A DNA stretch of 64,000 bases from Sphagnum magellanicum (GCA_021904315.1 CM038916.1:14969065-15033064); one strand, 5' to 3'. Shown: positions 36,172 through 48,339, counted from the stretch's first letter. The notes: generated from the letters alone by a model not told the origin. Numbers and translations: made by a program.

Positions 36172-36653
36172 TAGAGGTGTTTGCTTCCATTCTAAAGGTC
36201 AAGGGATCAAACCTCATAAGTGATGTTATGTGTGGTCAACAATGGTAAATTGACCAAATATCTCCTATTTAGTTTCTTAGAATAGGTGCTTAGCTTGATT
36301 ATGTGGCCTACGTACATAGGTTTGGTTTTTAACTTAACCTAAGTAGTGACATGTGTCAATAATTCATAGGTTAAAAATCATGAAATTATTAATAATATTA
36401 TATATTATATAATATAATTTTAATTGATTTCCATGATGGCTAGTTAATTAACTAGCAAATGAATGGCTTGGTAAATTTGTATTTCACTTGAGAATAGTTT
36501 TGTTTCACTAAGTTCTAGTGAAACAATTCATTCTCCGTAGTAATTGGTCCAAGTTCACTAGGGGGTTGACCAATTTCACCATGGTAAAAATGTCCAAATT
36601 CACTCAAAATCTAGTGAAACCCAAAGTGAACTAGGACACATTTTGGTGTAGTG
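36172..36653 (-). mobile_element. CACTA element end, inverted copy of 9765-10255
   Basis: Read on the minus strand from 36653 this begins CACTACACCAAAATGTGTCC, a well-kept CACTA terminus. It then follows the left end of the element at 9765 for about 480 bp at roughly 80% identity; shared blocks include CTAGTTCACTTTGGGTTTCA, ATTCATTTGCTAGTTAATTA and TTTACCATTGTTGACCACAC. The other end of this element was not found; the decayed gag-like region to its left may lie inside it. Confidence 0.8.
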
Positions 36654-36959
36654 GATAATCTAAAATGAATAGTACATCAAAATGATGAAATCCAAAATAT
36701 ACATTATGGTGAAGAAAATTTGTTTATAGTGTTGCATCATTGCTAATTAACATACGTACCAATCTAACTTGAATATTAAAGCTAATCAAACCCACATTTT
36801 AACTACACCTCTAAAATCATATAAAGACAAAAATTGCAAAATGGTTAGCTTAATTATTCTCTCCAACTATTACCAAAAAAACACCAAACACCTTATGTAT
36901 TGCCTACTTACCTTCTAATGGATACATATTTCTACACAATGTTGCCCTGATTTTTCTTT

Positions 36960-37350
36960 GGTTGCTTTAGCTTGGGAGCCCATGGTAGCTTTTCTTTTGG
37001 GCAATTATTCTGCAAACCTTGATCATCTCCACTTTTATTTGAAATTCTTTTTTCACTATTAACTGGAAGTGTTTGTAACACTTTGTCTGATTCAACACTT
37101 TAAATAAGGATGTTTTCTTTACAAATTTTGAATCAAGTATTGTGGCCATTGATTTTCTCTTCTAGAAGGAGTATTTAGTAGCAACTTTCTCTTGGTTGCT
37201 AACATTCCCTAGATCTTTTTCTTCCCCATTATATGTGATGTTCTTTGAAACATCATAACCCCATCTTGGTCTGCTTGAGTCCAGATATAACAGTCCTTGC
37301 ATGAATAACACACTAATAGTAATTTTAGTAATTGCAATATTATCATTCAC
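36960..37350 (-). pseudogene. Minus-strand protein-like frames, unknown
   Basis: Two consecutive minus-strand open frames (37350-37162 and 37149-36967), separated by a stop, contain Lys-rich, protein-like sequence such as KNITYNGEEKDLGNVSNQEK and FKVLNQTKCYKHFQLIVKKE. They may be exons of the same decayed gene as the Cys/His-rich exon at 38307-38640, 1 kb away on the same strand. No family was recognised. Confidence 0.25.
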
Positions 37351-37429
37351 TAACTAATATTCAAATTTTGTAGATTGCAAATTACATTTGAACATCAAGT
37401 GCTTATGAAAAGTCACACAAACATAACCC

Positions 37430-37830
37430 ATAAAGCAGTAAACTGATTACCAAAGGGCCGTTAAGTGCTTACCACGAACCTAAAACACCACAAAGTAGTA
37501 GATTAATTACCAAAACAATTAGGTGTTTACTAAGGGCTTGAAACTCCCCAAAAAAGTAATAGAATCCTTTCCAAGCAATCATATGATTAACAAAGGACTT
37601 CAAGTAGGTAAAAAAAACCATACTCCTTACCAAACCAATTAGGTGCTTAATCATAGGACTTGATATACTGAACAAAAGACTAGATTGATTACCAAAGCAA
37701 TTAGATGCTTTAGTAAAGGACTTGCAATTCCTTACAAAGGAAATTATTCATTACCAAAGTGGTCAGATGTTTAACAAAGGATTTGAATGATGGACAAAGG
37801 ACAAGCTGTCCTGAACAACATTAGAGTCCT
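37430..37830. repeat. Minisatellite, about 61-bp unit, six to seven copies
   Basis: The block ttaccaaagcaattaggtgc, or a variant, begins near 37447, 37507, 37567, 37627, 37689 and 37751, each followed by a ggacttg-like block. The period is 60-62 bases and the copies are diverged. It lies between two minus-strand coding remnants and may be intronic. Confidence 0.8.
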
Positions 37831-38306
37831 ACCAAAGGACTTGTGCATGAATGCTATTAGTCATGAATATTGTCTTTGAATGCTTAACACAAGATTTAAA
37901 TGTTAAAAAAAGGATTATGTTCATGTTGCATGTTGAGTTCTTCACTTAGATGCTTATTAAAGAATGAATTCATTTGCACAAAACAATCAACTACTGTGAA
38001 CACCAAATTACAAACTAAACATTAAACAAAGTTTGCACATCCAATGCACACTAACTTTGATTCTAAATCCTAGATCAAGGATTGGATAGATAGCTAGAAC
38101 TTAAAAGGAATTTAAACATGCACCCAAAACTTACAAAACCGGTCCAAATTGAGTTAGATTAATATCCTAATTAATGCCATATGTAAGGATTGTAAAGGTA
38201 GTAAAGAAATACCTTAAACCGTAAATAATAAATAATGCAAGTTACATAATCCATGGATGTGAATTTAAACATTTGTTGGTAATGAAGAAAGAATTTAGGA
38301 ACTTAC

Positions 38307-38640
38307 ATGATTCTCTTTGTGTTGCACACTCTTCCTTCAATGCAAGCTTGAGGTTGTTGCACAAGTCATCCACACCAAGCTCTATAGTTAGAGCCATAAT
38401 CTCATCATTTGGTTCTCGTATTCCCCAAGAAGCCCACTATTTAGGATGAAATACCTCCTTGCATACACAACATTTATTATCTTCTTTACACAATTGAGCA
38501 AGGCAAAAAGGGTGGTAGGTATGTTTGTAAGATGCAATAGCTACATCATATGAAATAAACCCTCTCTTACAAAAACCACATCCTTGCACAAGAACGTAAC
38601 ATGAACCACTAATCATCATCATCAAGAACTAGGGCAGATG
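38307..38640 (-). pseudogene. Exon of a decayed Cys/His-rich protein
   Basis: The minus-strand frame reads CGFCKRGF, then YKHTYHPFCLAQLCKE and CCVCKEVFHPK, a C-x2-C...H-x4-H-x2-C...C-x2-C pattern that would bind zinc. A stop (TAG) follows, after which the frame continues as WASWGIREPNDEIMALTIEL and VDDLCNNLKLALKEECATQR up to a clean splice donor (GTAAGT at 38306-38301). The continuation past the stop shows it was once one exon. Similar Cys/His modules occur in repetitive plant gene families of apparent transposon origin. I do not assign a function. Confidence 0.5.
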
Positions 38641-39459
38641 CATGTAGAATTGGTTGAAGCCAAAAAAAAAAACCTTCCCCTTTGTTGCATATGAATGATT
38701 AGTTGCATATGTCTTTCCTGATTAAGACGTAGTCACAAAGCCTAGTCACAAAACTCAAGAGGTGTTGTTGTGAAAGGTATTGCCCTCAATGACAATCTTT
38801 TTCAAATATTGGGTTGTTTCATTATTTTACCAATAAATGTTTCTTGAGGTTCCATAACTATTAGAAACAATGTTTTATACCCTGCAGGCTGCTCCTTTGT
38901 CCTAGGATTTTTAACACAATATGTTATGTATTTTTTTTCAAATCTAGAACTATGCGACATCATCCAACAATAATAGTTCCACTTCTACTATGTTTTTTTC
39001 ATTCTGCTAAATTACAAATCTAATGTAGTTGTCTTTGTACAAAAACCATGCGATTCATGTTTGTCCCCATTCCAATGATCTTTTTAGTTAATAAATTACT
39101 ATAAATTCAAATCCTTACGACAATTGTTTCATTCAAATTTTCAATCCTAATAACTAAATTCCTATTTTAAATCTATATAACGAGGGGAAAAAATCACACA
39201 ACCTCTCTGTACTTGTAACAAAAATAACAAAAAACAAAAAAAATCCATATAATCTTCATTTTTTACCCCAAATTCATCCCGATGATGGTCACCGAATGAT
39301 AAATGTTAATATTTTTCTATTATTCTAATTTGTATTTCTATACTTCCACATATTGTCATTGAAACTATCAAATTTTAGAACAACAACAAAATTATAGAAA
39401 ACATAAAATCAAGTTTATCAAAATCATAAGAAAACCCATATTTGAACTAGAATTGATGC
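38641..39459. other. AT-rich intergenic DNA, no gene
   Basis: No open frame of note, no terminal repeats. Nothing recognisable. Confidence 0.5.
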
Positions 39460-40270
39460 ACTCCCAAGTCTTTTGTTGGTCCCAAGTCGGGACCAAGTCA
39501 CCCAAGTTGCGAAATTGGGGAAGATTTAGGGCACGCTCTCAACTCTCAACACTAAAAGGGGTAGAAGGGCATGCTGAAGCTCCAGGATTGGACTAGGAAG
39601 AGGGACAAGTTATTCTCTCATTCGAACCTGCATCAAACCAACCAACAAGTTGGTTAGTTCGCATTCTAGAGCACCCTTGGTGCTAGGACAAGCCACGGGC
39701 AACACTGGACTCACTTGACTCACCACGTCCCGGACTCGGGGGAAGCCACCACCTTCCCCCATATAGTATTCTTTGCGTCTCACTGTCGCACTTGCATCCG
39801 AATGACACTTTTTCCTGGGACTCCCAAAGTGGAGTCCCGAAATTGTCCCGGTTTGGACTCCCGAGACTTTGGGCGTTCGTAACTTCTCGCCCCGACCTTG
39901 GACTGAGACGAGGTTTGAAGCAAAGTTGTAGCTCTCCTCGAAAGCTTTCTAACAATGTGTTGCAGTTCACTTACAGGCACCGGGATTGGGTCGATTCCCG
40001 ACTTTTAGTGGTCGGGAGTCACACTACCAGTTTGACTCCCGGCCTTTCTTTCGACCATAACTTGTGCTATAGATGTCCAAATGGCTCATGCAAGGCCATG
40101 TTGGACATCTACACTTCAAGACCTTTTCAATGATATAAAGAACATTTCAATGCAAGGTGTTTTGATCCTTACAATTTCGTTTTGAGTTTTCGGGAATCTC
40201 GGAGGACTCTTAAGTGCCATTTTCGGGAGTGTGAGTGACGCACTCACACTTCCCTCAAAGTGGGGTTGCG
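39460..40270. other. GC-rich island, possible LTR or retroelement fragment
   Basis: Roughly 800 bp of clearly higher GC than both flanks, with repeated short words such as gggactcccaaagtgg, gactcccg and gtcggg. Overlapping open frames on both strands (up to 113 codons) share no known domain. Near its right end is a hairpin: gggagtgtgagtg faces cactcacacttccc (40225-40254). Composition and lack of a gene suggest a transposon long terminal repeat or a fragment moved from elsewhere. Without a second copy in the window this stays an inference. Confidence 0.4.
40225..40254. repeat. Hairpin-forming inverted repeat
   Basis: gggagtgtgagtg and cactcacacttccc can pair over 13 bp with one bulged T and a tiny loop. 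It sits at the edge of the GC-rich island. Confidence 0.85.
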
Positions 40271-40917
40271 ACAATAATCATATATGTAGTGAACTGAAAC
40301 AAAATTCCAAGCAGTTTGGAATTGAAAATAGAAAAATCAAAATGGGTACAAAAATATCAAAAATGTGTTTATCCATCAAAGTATTTTCTCTTAGTTCTAG
40401 TATGAGGTCCTCCAAAAAAAACTATAACAAATTTTAATGATCCAAAATCAAAACTCCTCCAAAGTTCATTCCCAATTAAGTCTTACCATAAAACCAATTC
40501 AAATTGCCCTCTCTTTTGTCCTAATCAATCTAGCCCCATTCTACCCTACAATGACAACACAATTCTACCCATTTTGTCCTACAATGATAACACAAGTCTG
40601 CCTTTAACAATGAGTTTTTAAAAGGCTTATTGGAAGGTATCACCATTGGCAATTGGTATTGGAAATTGGGATAGGCGGTAGCATAAGCATTGATCTTGTG
40701 CCCATATAGTTGTTCATCCTTGTTCCACTTGTTGAAAGAGGTTGTAATCATATTAACAATGGTTTCTTACATTTGTGCCCACTTGGTTATTATGTTACCA
40801 TCTTTGGTAGCCCAATGAATTTCCTTGATCTTTAGCAAAATGTAATTTTGTAATAAATATTTGTAATCTTCGAGTTGATTTTCATCAATGATTGATGCAC
40901 ATCAACCTAACCTTCCA

Positions 40918-41970
40918 TCACAACAGTTGTTCCTTGAGTTTTGCAATCATAGTGTCTATTAGAGGATTATTGGGAGGATTCCCAATTGGAGGGTTGGTTT
41001 TTAGGTGCTTCAGTTTATAACTTGTAGTAAGCTGACTTAGAACTTGAGCTCCCCTTCCAATTGCCCTTTTTCTTTGAACAACTACTAATTTAACTTTTGT
41101 TGTCTCCCATTTCTTTTGGAATTCCAATGCAATGGTAGTCATATCATTTAATCACAACTCAAAGTCCACTAATGTCCCCTTAGCTTGTTACAATCATTGA
41201 TTGGTATCCAATAACTTTTGCTCCTTCTAGCCTAGATTTTTGTGTTTAAACTATAGTTATTCTATTGCTTCAGCACATTGTGACCATAGTGAGGCTACTA
41301 TAACTTCCACAAGTCGAATTTTCATCAATTTTTTCTCCATCTTTGCATACCCAATAACTTGGTTTTATAGGTTTTCAACTAGGTTTTGAATATTTTCCTA
41401 TTGTATTTTCAAATTGGTTTCTAGTAATGCATCATGTTCCTTGTATTACTTAGTCAGCTTCTTAGATTACTACATGAGCTGGCTTTTGTGTCTTCCTTTC
41501 ATTCCTTGAGTTCCCCTAGTTGGGTAATTATTGTGGCATACATCTAAGCCTAGTTTTCTACATGTTGGTAAAAAGATCAAATAACTAGGAAGACATTAGG
41601 GATTCTAGTGTTTGTTCCCAATGGTGAATTTTGATGTTATCATAGTAGGGTTGAACTTATTGAAAATATCCAATGGGCTATTTGAACATGGTGAAGTTCC
41701 TTTAGAATTAGGCTCAGAGTCTCTAAAGGCTATTTTGTGCACAATAGGGATTTTCCAAATAGCAATTACATGGATTGGACTTTTTTGAAGTAGCTTTTGG
41801 TCTATCTCCATAGCATTAGTTGCCTCCATTAGCTCCTTTGGATTAACATCGCCATGTTGTATACCCTTCATTGCTTCTATCACCTCCACTGCAATAACAT
41901 CAACTTGACATGGATGTAATGAAGTCCCAACCATGGTTAGTGTTATTCTAGCTTGTGTAGATTTTTTCAC
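40918..41970 (-). pseudogene. Decayed coiled-coil coding sequence, unknown family
   Basis: One minus-strand frame runs for about 1050 bases with only substitution-type stops and no frameshift. The first open block (41970-41605, 121 codons) is followed after a TAG by YKEHDALLETNLKIQ, ENIQNLVENL, IGYAKMEKKLMKIRLVEVIV, KEQKLLDTNQ and then MTTIALEFQKKWETTKVKLV in the last block (41142-40918). Leu/Lys/Glu-rich heptad-like spacing suggests a coiled coil. Most stops are TAA, TAG or TGA where Gln or Arg would fit, as expected from methylated-C decay. Probably a structural or gag-like protein of a transposon; no family recognised. Confidence 0.5.
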
Positions 41971-43840
41971 TTCATCCTTTATTGTAATGTGGTTGTTAAT
42001 GCATGTTCACTTACTACCAATAAACATATTAACAATAGTAGATAGAAGTAATTCCAAATTTATTCATTCAAACTTGGGATTAAATGCCCCAATTTTTTTT
42101 GGTTTTCTAAGCTTTTCCACTTGGTGTAGTAGCAAGTTGAATCTTTGCAATATAGGTGACCTTACTCAAGGGTGGGAACATTTACTACACCTCTCTTTCT
42201 TTTAATTGTTACAACAAGGGTGGGCACTATAATACCCATGGTATTATTTTTCTTCTTCTTCTTCTTGACCCTTTTGTATAATAGTGAGAGCAATTGCCTC
42301 ATTTCAAGGCTTGGTAACAATTTTACAAGTCGGTTTGGTGACAAATGGTGACTTTTTGGGAAAATAAATGGTCAATGGGGGGTGGAGACATTCCATGGCA
42401 CGACTATCCTAGACTTTTGGTTCAAAGTAGATGTGGCAATTGGACATGTGCTTGATGCTTCATGGATGCACCCCAACAAAGGAGATGAAACTACAATGGG
42501 AGATGTCATAGGCACTTTTAAATTATGGAATTAGAATTATGTCAAAATTGCAAATTGACATACTTTTTGAATGACAAACACAATTTTTTCTAATGCTTGA
42601 TTACTAATTCCATAATTAGATTTTTGCTTGTTTTTGGCTTTTTCGAACAAGTTGATATGTATTGTTCTACGTTGCAATTAATTAGGTTGGTTTAGTGGTC
42701 TCCAATTTTGCATATTTTTACATTTTAGGTAGTTGTGATTACGATTGTTACATTAGATCTAAATGAACATGATTAGATTCCATATGACATTGTTATCCAT
42801 TTCTCTCTTTGAACCTGAAATAGGAATAGTTAGATATGTGAAACATTAAAAGTATCATACATAATCATTCCCAATATGATTAACATATGACATGAAGGGT
42901 AATTATAAATTTATTGGAAAGTATTACATGTGATGAAATGCATCTACAAATGTCAAAATAAAGATCCACCATGCATACGAATCAAACCCCACCATGTGGC
43001 AATTTCTACTAGGAAATGTGAGCCACTTTGTTTCTAACATGTGTACTACTAGTAAAATATAATTAATAATTAACAATTATCATATATGACTACATTTCTG
43101 CCAATCCTTGTGCACCATGTGTACAACATGAATATTTTTATCACTAGTAAACAACTATAAAATGATTAATATATAACTAAAATTTAACCTATCCTTATGT
43201 GCCACATATACATATCAACCTATTTTATTATTGTGCAAACAATTCCTTAATGATTCCAGCACTACTTAGTTTATGACTATGACTATGTTATGACTAATAT
43301 ATGACTACATCTCCACAAATCATATGCCACCATGTGTCAACATGGTTGCAAAAATTGGGTAAAATGCATGGTGACATGTGGTAGTCGAAATTATTCATTA
43401 CCCACATTAATGAATAAGTCAGATTAGGTGAGTCATACATTAATAATTTAATACATAAATTCAAAGATAATGTTGCAAACAAAGGTTTCAAAGGTTTCAT
43501 AATTGTGGGCCCAACCTTCATGCTAGCATAACATCTTTTTGTTTGAAATGATCGATAATTTGTCCGTAATGACTATTGGATGTGAAGTGCCACATCAAAC
43601 TTTAAATGACTAGGTGTTTTAAACAATTCCTTCGTAATTATTATGGTCCATGTTAGTCATTTCTATCCTTTATGATTAAAAAGTTAGTCATAAAGTCAAT
43701 CACAGATCGTCAAATTTCTTTTAGTGATTTGGGTAAGTTTAAGGACTTTGAATGTATATGTTTATGCCAACCAATCTTGGTTTAACATAATTATTCATCT
43801 GCAATAAGAAACCAAATACACAATTAATGACCAAAAATTT
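41971..43840. other. Intergenic, degenerate repeats, no supported gene
   Basis: Contains a CTT microsatellite (42247-42266). Between about 43010 and 43390 there are loosely repeated stretches around atgtgtacaacatgaat, tatgactacat and gccaccatgtgtcaacatg. No protein motif found. Confidence 0.45.
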
Positions 43841-43842
43841 GA

Positions 43843-44300
43843 TACCTTTAAATCTTGACATTCAAATTTTTTTTAATACATTTCATGCAAATACTAATAC
43901 TTGGTGGCCACTTGGTACAACTTGTAAAAGTTTCAATTTATCAAAACATTGATAGGCAACACAATTTGGACTTAGTATAATAATACGATTAAAACTTGCT
44001 ACTTCTAAATCTTGAGTTTTCAAAACAATTTTATACAGTTCATGCGTGTACATGGTGGCCATTTGGTACAACTTGTAAAACTTTAATTTATCAAAACATT
44101 AATAGATAACACAATTTGAACATAATAAAATAAAAGGATAAAAATTGGCTACCTTTAAATCTTGACATTTCAAAGCAATTTTTATACATTTCATGCAAAT
44201 ACCTAGTGGCCATCTCGTAGAACTTGTAAAAGCTTCAATTTATCAAAAAAATAACAAATAATACAATTTGAACTTAATAAAATTAGAAGACTTAAAAAGC
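43843..44300. repeat. Three tandem units of about 150-157 bp
   Basis: aaatcttga starts at 43850, 44007 and 44157. Each is followed by tttcatgcaaatac or a variant, ggtggccacttggtacaact, tcaatttatcaaaacatt and aacacaatttg in the same order. The copies differ by small indels. Confidence 0.85.
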
Positions 44301-44984
44301 TAATGAACACCAAGTCATCATTACATACCAAATAAAGTAAAATTGTGAAAGCTTGCAAATTGGATTATTATCGTGCATGACATAGGTCCATATTAATATG
44401 ACATAATCAACATAATAAAAATAAACATAAATTTTTTTAATAACAAATATATATTTTTTCAAACTAAACAACAACCAAATTGCATTTAAAAAAAAAAAAG
44501 TAAAACTCACAATAATAATTACACACCAACAATTTCATTAATTGCATTAGGGTTTTTTTGGCCTTGGTTGCATTAATCATTATAATGTTATTGATTGTGA
44601 CATTACTTTTTGTAGGATTCGAAAATATAATGAATGAGATGTCGACCCATTGTTTTGGATATGCTAAATTGCATTTCCATTTATTCACCCAACAACCTTA
44701 ATATAATTTTTTATCACTCCTTTTTTCACTAGCACCCACCATTGACTATGAACTTCAACATCAAGAATTCAAGGCCCAACTCTAAAAGACCTAACCCTTT
44801 TATATATGAAAAAAATCTTTGGCCCATGTCCCATAGGCCTAGTTTGGTTGACGTTCATGCATGAAAACCTTGGACCTAATGTAAAAAGCCTAGGCCCAAT
44901 GGCAAAAGCTTGGTTCTTATTGTAAAAGGCCAATGATTTTATACCCCTCAAAAGGAAGAATAATTGAAATTAGTCACATGATAA

Positions 44985-45315
44985 GATCTTTGACTAGGAA
45001 CCTAAGAAAAATTTAGGCACCTTATGAAAAAACTTCAGTAGTTAAGAAAAAGCCTGGGTAATTAACTTAAGAAAAATTCCATGCAACCTATTAAAAAGCT
45101 TAAGCAACCTAAGAAAAAACCTAAACACCCTAGGAAAAAGCTTGCAAAGCCTATGAGAAACCCAAGGCAACCTAGAGTACCAAAGAGCCTAGGCAACTTG
45201 TGAATTTATTAAGAAGCCTAGGCACCCTAGGAAGAAGCCCATGCAAACTATGAAAAAGCTTAAACAATTTAGGAAAAAACTTAGGCACCCTAAGAAGATG
45301 CCCATGGGCCAAGGC
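44985..45315. repeat. Degenerate short-unit minisatellite (about 22-26 bp)
   Basis: Many variants of aaaaagcctaggcaccctag and aagcttaagcaacctaagaa follow each other. A related stretch with ggcctaggcccaa-type words precedes it at about 44765-44945. Confidence 0.75.
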
Positions 45316-45623
45316 TTGCTACAAGCATGGCCTTTTTGCTATTCCATAAAAGGCACATGTAAAGTATTTCATTAGTATCTTCCCATTCAGAAGCAAAATC
45401 CATGGACATTTTGTAATTGTTTTTTGTAAAATTCAAAACCGGAACACACTTTTCATTCACCATTGATTAGCTTTGAGTATTTTTTTCTTGTTAAACAGAG
45501 AAATTTTTCACACATCCATGCATACTATAACTCACTTTTGTTGGAAAAACAACACCATGTCACCAAAAGGAGGGTAACATACAAATCTATAAGCTAAATT
45601 GTCACAACAAAATAATGCATGCA

Positions 45624-46078
45624 TCTACTTATATAAAAGAATCGGTGTGTGTCCGTCCGTCCGATATCCTATTGGCTGGAAAACTCAGGGTAATGGGTAT
45701 CACTCAGTGTCTGGTTTGTTTGTGAGGAAAACAGGGTCCCTCATTGCAATGGGTAAACTCTTGGGTGGGTTGTGAGAACTTTCGGTGAGAGGAAAAGTCA
45801 CTCAGGGTATCGGTATCACTCAGTGTAATGGGTATCACTTAGTGTCAGGGTGTCACGAAGTGTAATAGGTATCCTCTTGGGTGTGTCCGTAATGGGTATC
45901 ACTCAGTGTAATGGGTATCCCTCAGTGTCAGGGTATCACTCAGTGTAATGGGTATCCTCTTGGGTGTGTCCGGGTTTAGGGTTTTCCTTTTTCCGGGAGA
46001 TTTTCCTTTTTTCTTTCTACCTCCTGATAAAACTTTTCCCCTGATCATTTTGCTTGCAAAATGGGTTTACCAACTAGT
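45624..46078 (+). mobile_element. Non-autonomous Helitron, 455 bp, both ends present
   Basis: The 5' end is TCTACTTATATAAAAGAATC, a typical plant Helitron start. The 3' end has an 8-bp stem, CATTTTGC/GCAAAATG, with a 2-base loop (46047-46064), then ten bases and the terminal CTAG (46075-46078). The base before is A and the base after is T, the expected A-T insertion site without target duplication. The interior carries no Rep/helicase gene, so it would depend on an autonomous element for rolling-circle transposition. It contains a short tandem array of gggtatcactcagtgtaat and tcctcttgggtgtgtccg words (45690-45975). Confidence 0.88.
45690..45975. repeat. Short tandem array within the Helitron
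   Basis: gtaatgggtatcactcagt and close variants recur about ten times, interspersed with two complete copies of tcctcttgggtgtgtccg. The arrangement is patchy, not strictly periodic. Confidence 0.8.
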
Positions 46079-48300
46079 ATATCAATACAAAAAACCCTGA
46101 AAACACACAACCAATGTGTAGGAGTAATACATTTTTTAATAACTTGATAACAGAAGGACTTTAAGGACCTTGACGAATTAGCACCTTTCGGATCCTCTTT
46201 TTGTGGACTATCATGGCCTTCCACTGGGTATCCTAACAGTAAATAAATTTTACACACAACATTCCTAGAATGCCAACAAAAATGTAGGTGTGGAGACAAC
46301 AAAGATATGGACAAGTAATGTCTGTAACATCTTCTTAAGATCTTCCCAAGAACCTCCCATTATAAAGAACTTGCTTGGAGCTCCTAAACATTAAGGAATT
46401 CAATCTTTCCCATGCCCCCTCAAATTTATCTTAAGCACATTCAACTTGAGTAGGAATCCCATTAAGGCCAGTTGGAACAACCCCTTTGAGCCTTTCATCA
46501 CCTCCGTCCTAAAACTCTACTAACACATTGACTCCTAATGTTCTATTCACCAATTTCAGCACAATGGAAAATCCTAAAGCAACCATGAGTAGTCTATTCA
46601 AAATCAAAGCTTCATGCATTCCTCTTTAAAGTTTTCAACACAAATAGATTAAATTGAAGAAAGAATTTGAGTGAGAAAACTAGGGTGCTTAGTTTTCCTC
46701 ATCATCAGGTATTTATTTCCTCCCTTCAACAAACGCCTTCTTTTCTCTCTCCCACAAATCCCGCATCACACCAACAAAGAAAATCCTGAAATAATGCTCC
46801 ACCATCAACTTCTAATTTGGGCGTTGACATTCCATGAAGAACAACACACCAGATTCCATAACCTACAAACAACAAAAACACATAAAATAACAAAGACATC
46901 AAGAAGCAAAATGCGGCTCTTCTAACATGAATGATCACCAACCGTCCTCTCTCTTGGTGTCTTTTGCTAGTACATTTGTTAACCCAATACTTCATTTGTT
47001 AAAGCTATTTCATCATTTCCTCTGGTTAGGGCTTAGTCACCAATTTTTTTTGCTAACACAGATCTAGGTCACAACCAATAAACCAAGTATCCAACTCCCA
47101 CAACTTCTACAACATTTGATTTCTCTAGATGTACATAATTAAAAACTTTGATAGGTGCGAGATTCTGTGGATCAAACAAACTTGATTGTTTCTGTGGACA
47201 GTGTTCTACCCTTGTGGATGAAACATACTTGACTATCCTAGGATTCCCTCCAATTATTCTCACGCTAAAAATCCCATGTATTAGATTTTTAAGATCAATG
47301 TTGATAATAGTTAGATTGGTTTTAGTTATATTGGTCTTCCCACCCTATTTCATCATCTAGGTGGACAATACGTTAATTTCCTTACACTTGTTTTCTTTAC
47401 ATATTCTGCCAAAGTCCTATGAAACTTCAAATGTACAAGAATGAAACATGAGCAATGTCCTTAGTACTGTCCAATATTGGTGGCTACCTTTGTTTTTGGT
47501 CCTTAGTTTGTCATGTGGACAATATTACAATATTACGAGGACAAATGTTGATGTGGAGGTATACTTCTTTTGTGTCAAAAAACATTTTATCATGTCATGA
47601 GAATTTGTTAGAAACTATTCTATCCACTATAGATGAAATAAATTTGAAATATTCTATCTGGCTCTAGCTCATGCTCATAGGCTCATGGAATAACAATATG
47701 GGTGGAAGTTTGTTATCTTTGTTTTCTGTGTCTGTCTATGATTTGTTTGTGTGTCATGTTTTGTTTCTATTTGATTTGTATATACACATTTCCAATTTGG
47801 AGTGTGTGTAAAGTCAAAGGTCGGATGGAAGATGGAATGGAAAGGTTTAGAAGACTTGCTTAAAACTTAGAACAACCAAACATGACAAAGAAAAAGACCT
47901 TCACATTCTAATTCACATTTTTGAAAGTCCTTTTGGGGTTAACCAATAGTTGGATTGTAATTTCTTTAGCTTCAATGAAAACCATGATAATAAATTTTTT
48001 GAGGTTTTGTTTTGCACTCTATCTTTGAAACTTATAATTGTGCTACCTTCCAATTGCAAAGAAAAAAAAACTTTTGCTCGATAAGCTTAAAAGATTTAGA
48101 TTGTTTGTCAAAGCCTCAAAGACCTGACCTAGCCCTGGCCATACAGGACATTGTTAAACACCTGACATTTGTTTTTAAGGGGTCTTCCAAAAACCTTAAA
48201 AGAACATGGTTGTACTTGTCCAGGTTTTTGTTAAAGAATCGGGCCATATACCCGGTTAATCACCTAGCTTAATTGTGCCCCCACCTCATAACCGCCTTTC
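46079..48300. other. Intergenic, no supported gene
   Basis: Short overlapping frames on both strands (up to 89 codons), none with a recognisable domain. The minus strand at 46330-46500 shows protein-like stretches broken by stops, probably decayed transposon coding. Confidence 0.4.
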
Positions 48301-48339
48301 TTTGGGTTTCTAAGACCCGGATCTGGTGATTTCAAAAAA

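Noticed and set aside
43715-43740. ttcttttagtg as another CACTA terminus (minus strand)
   Set aside because: Five to eleven matching bases without a partner end or subterminal similarity are not enough.
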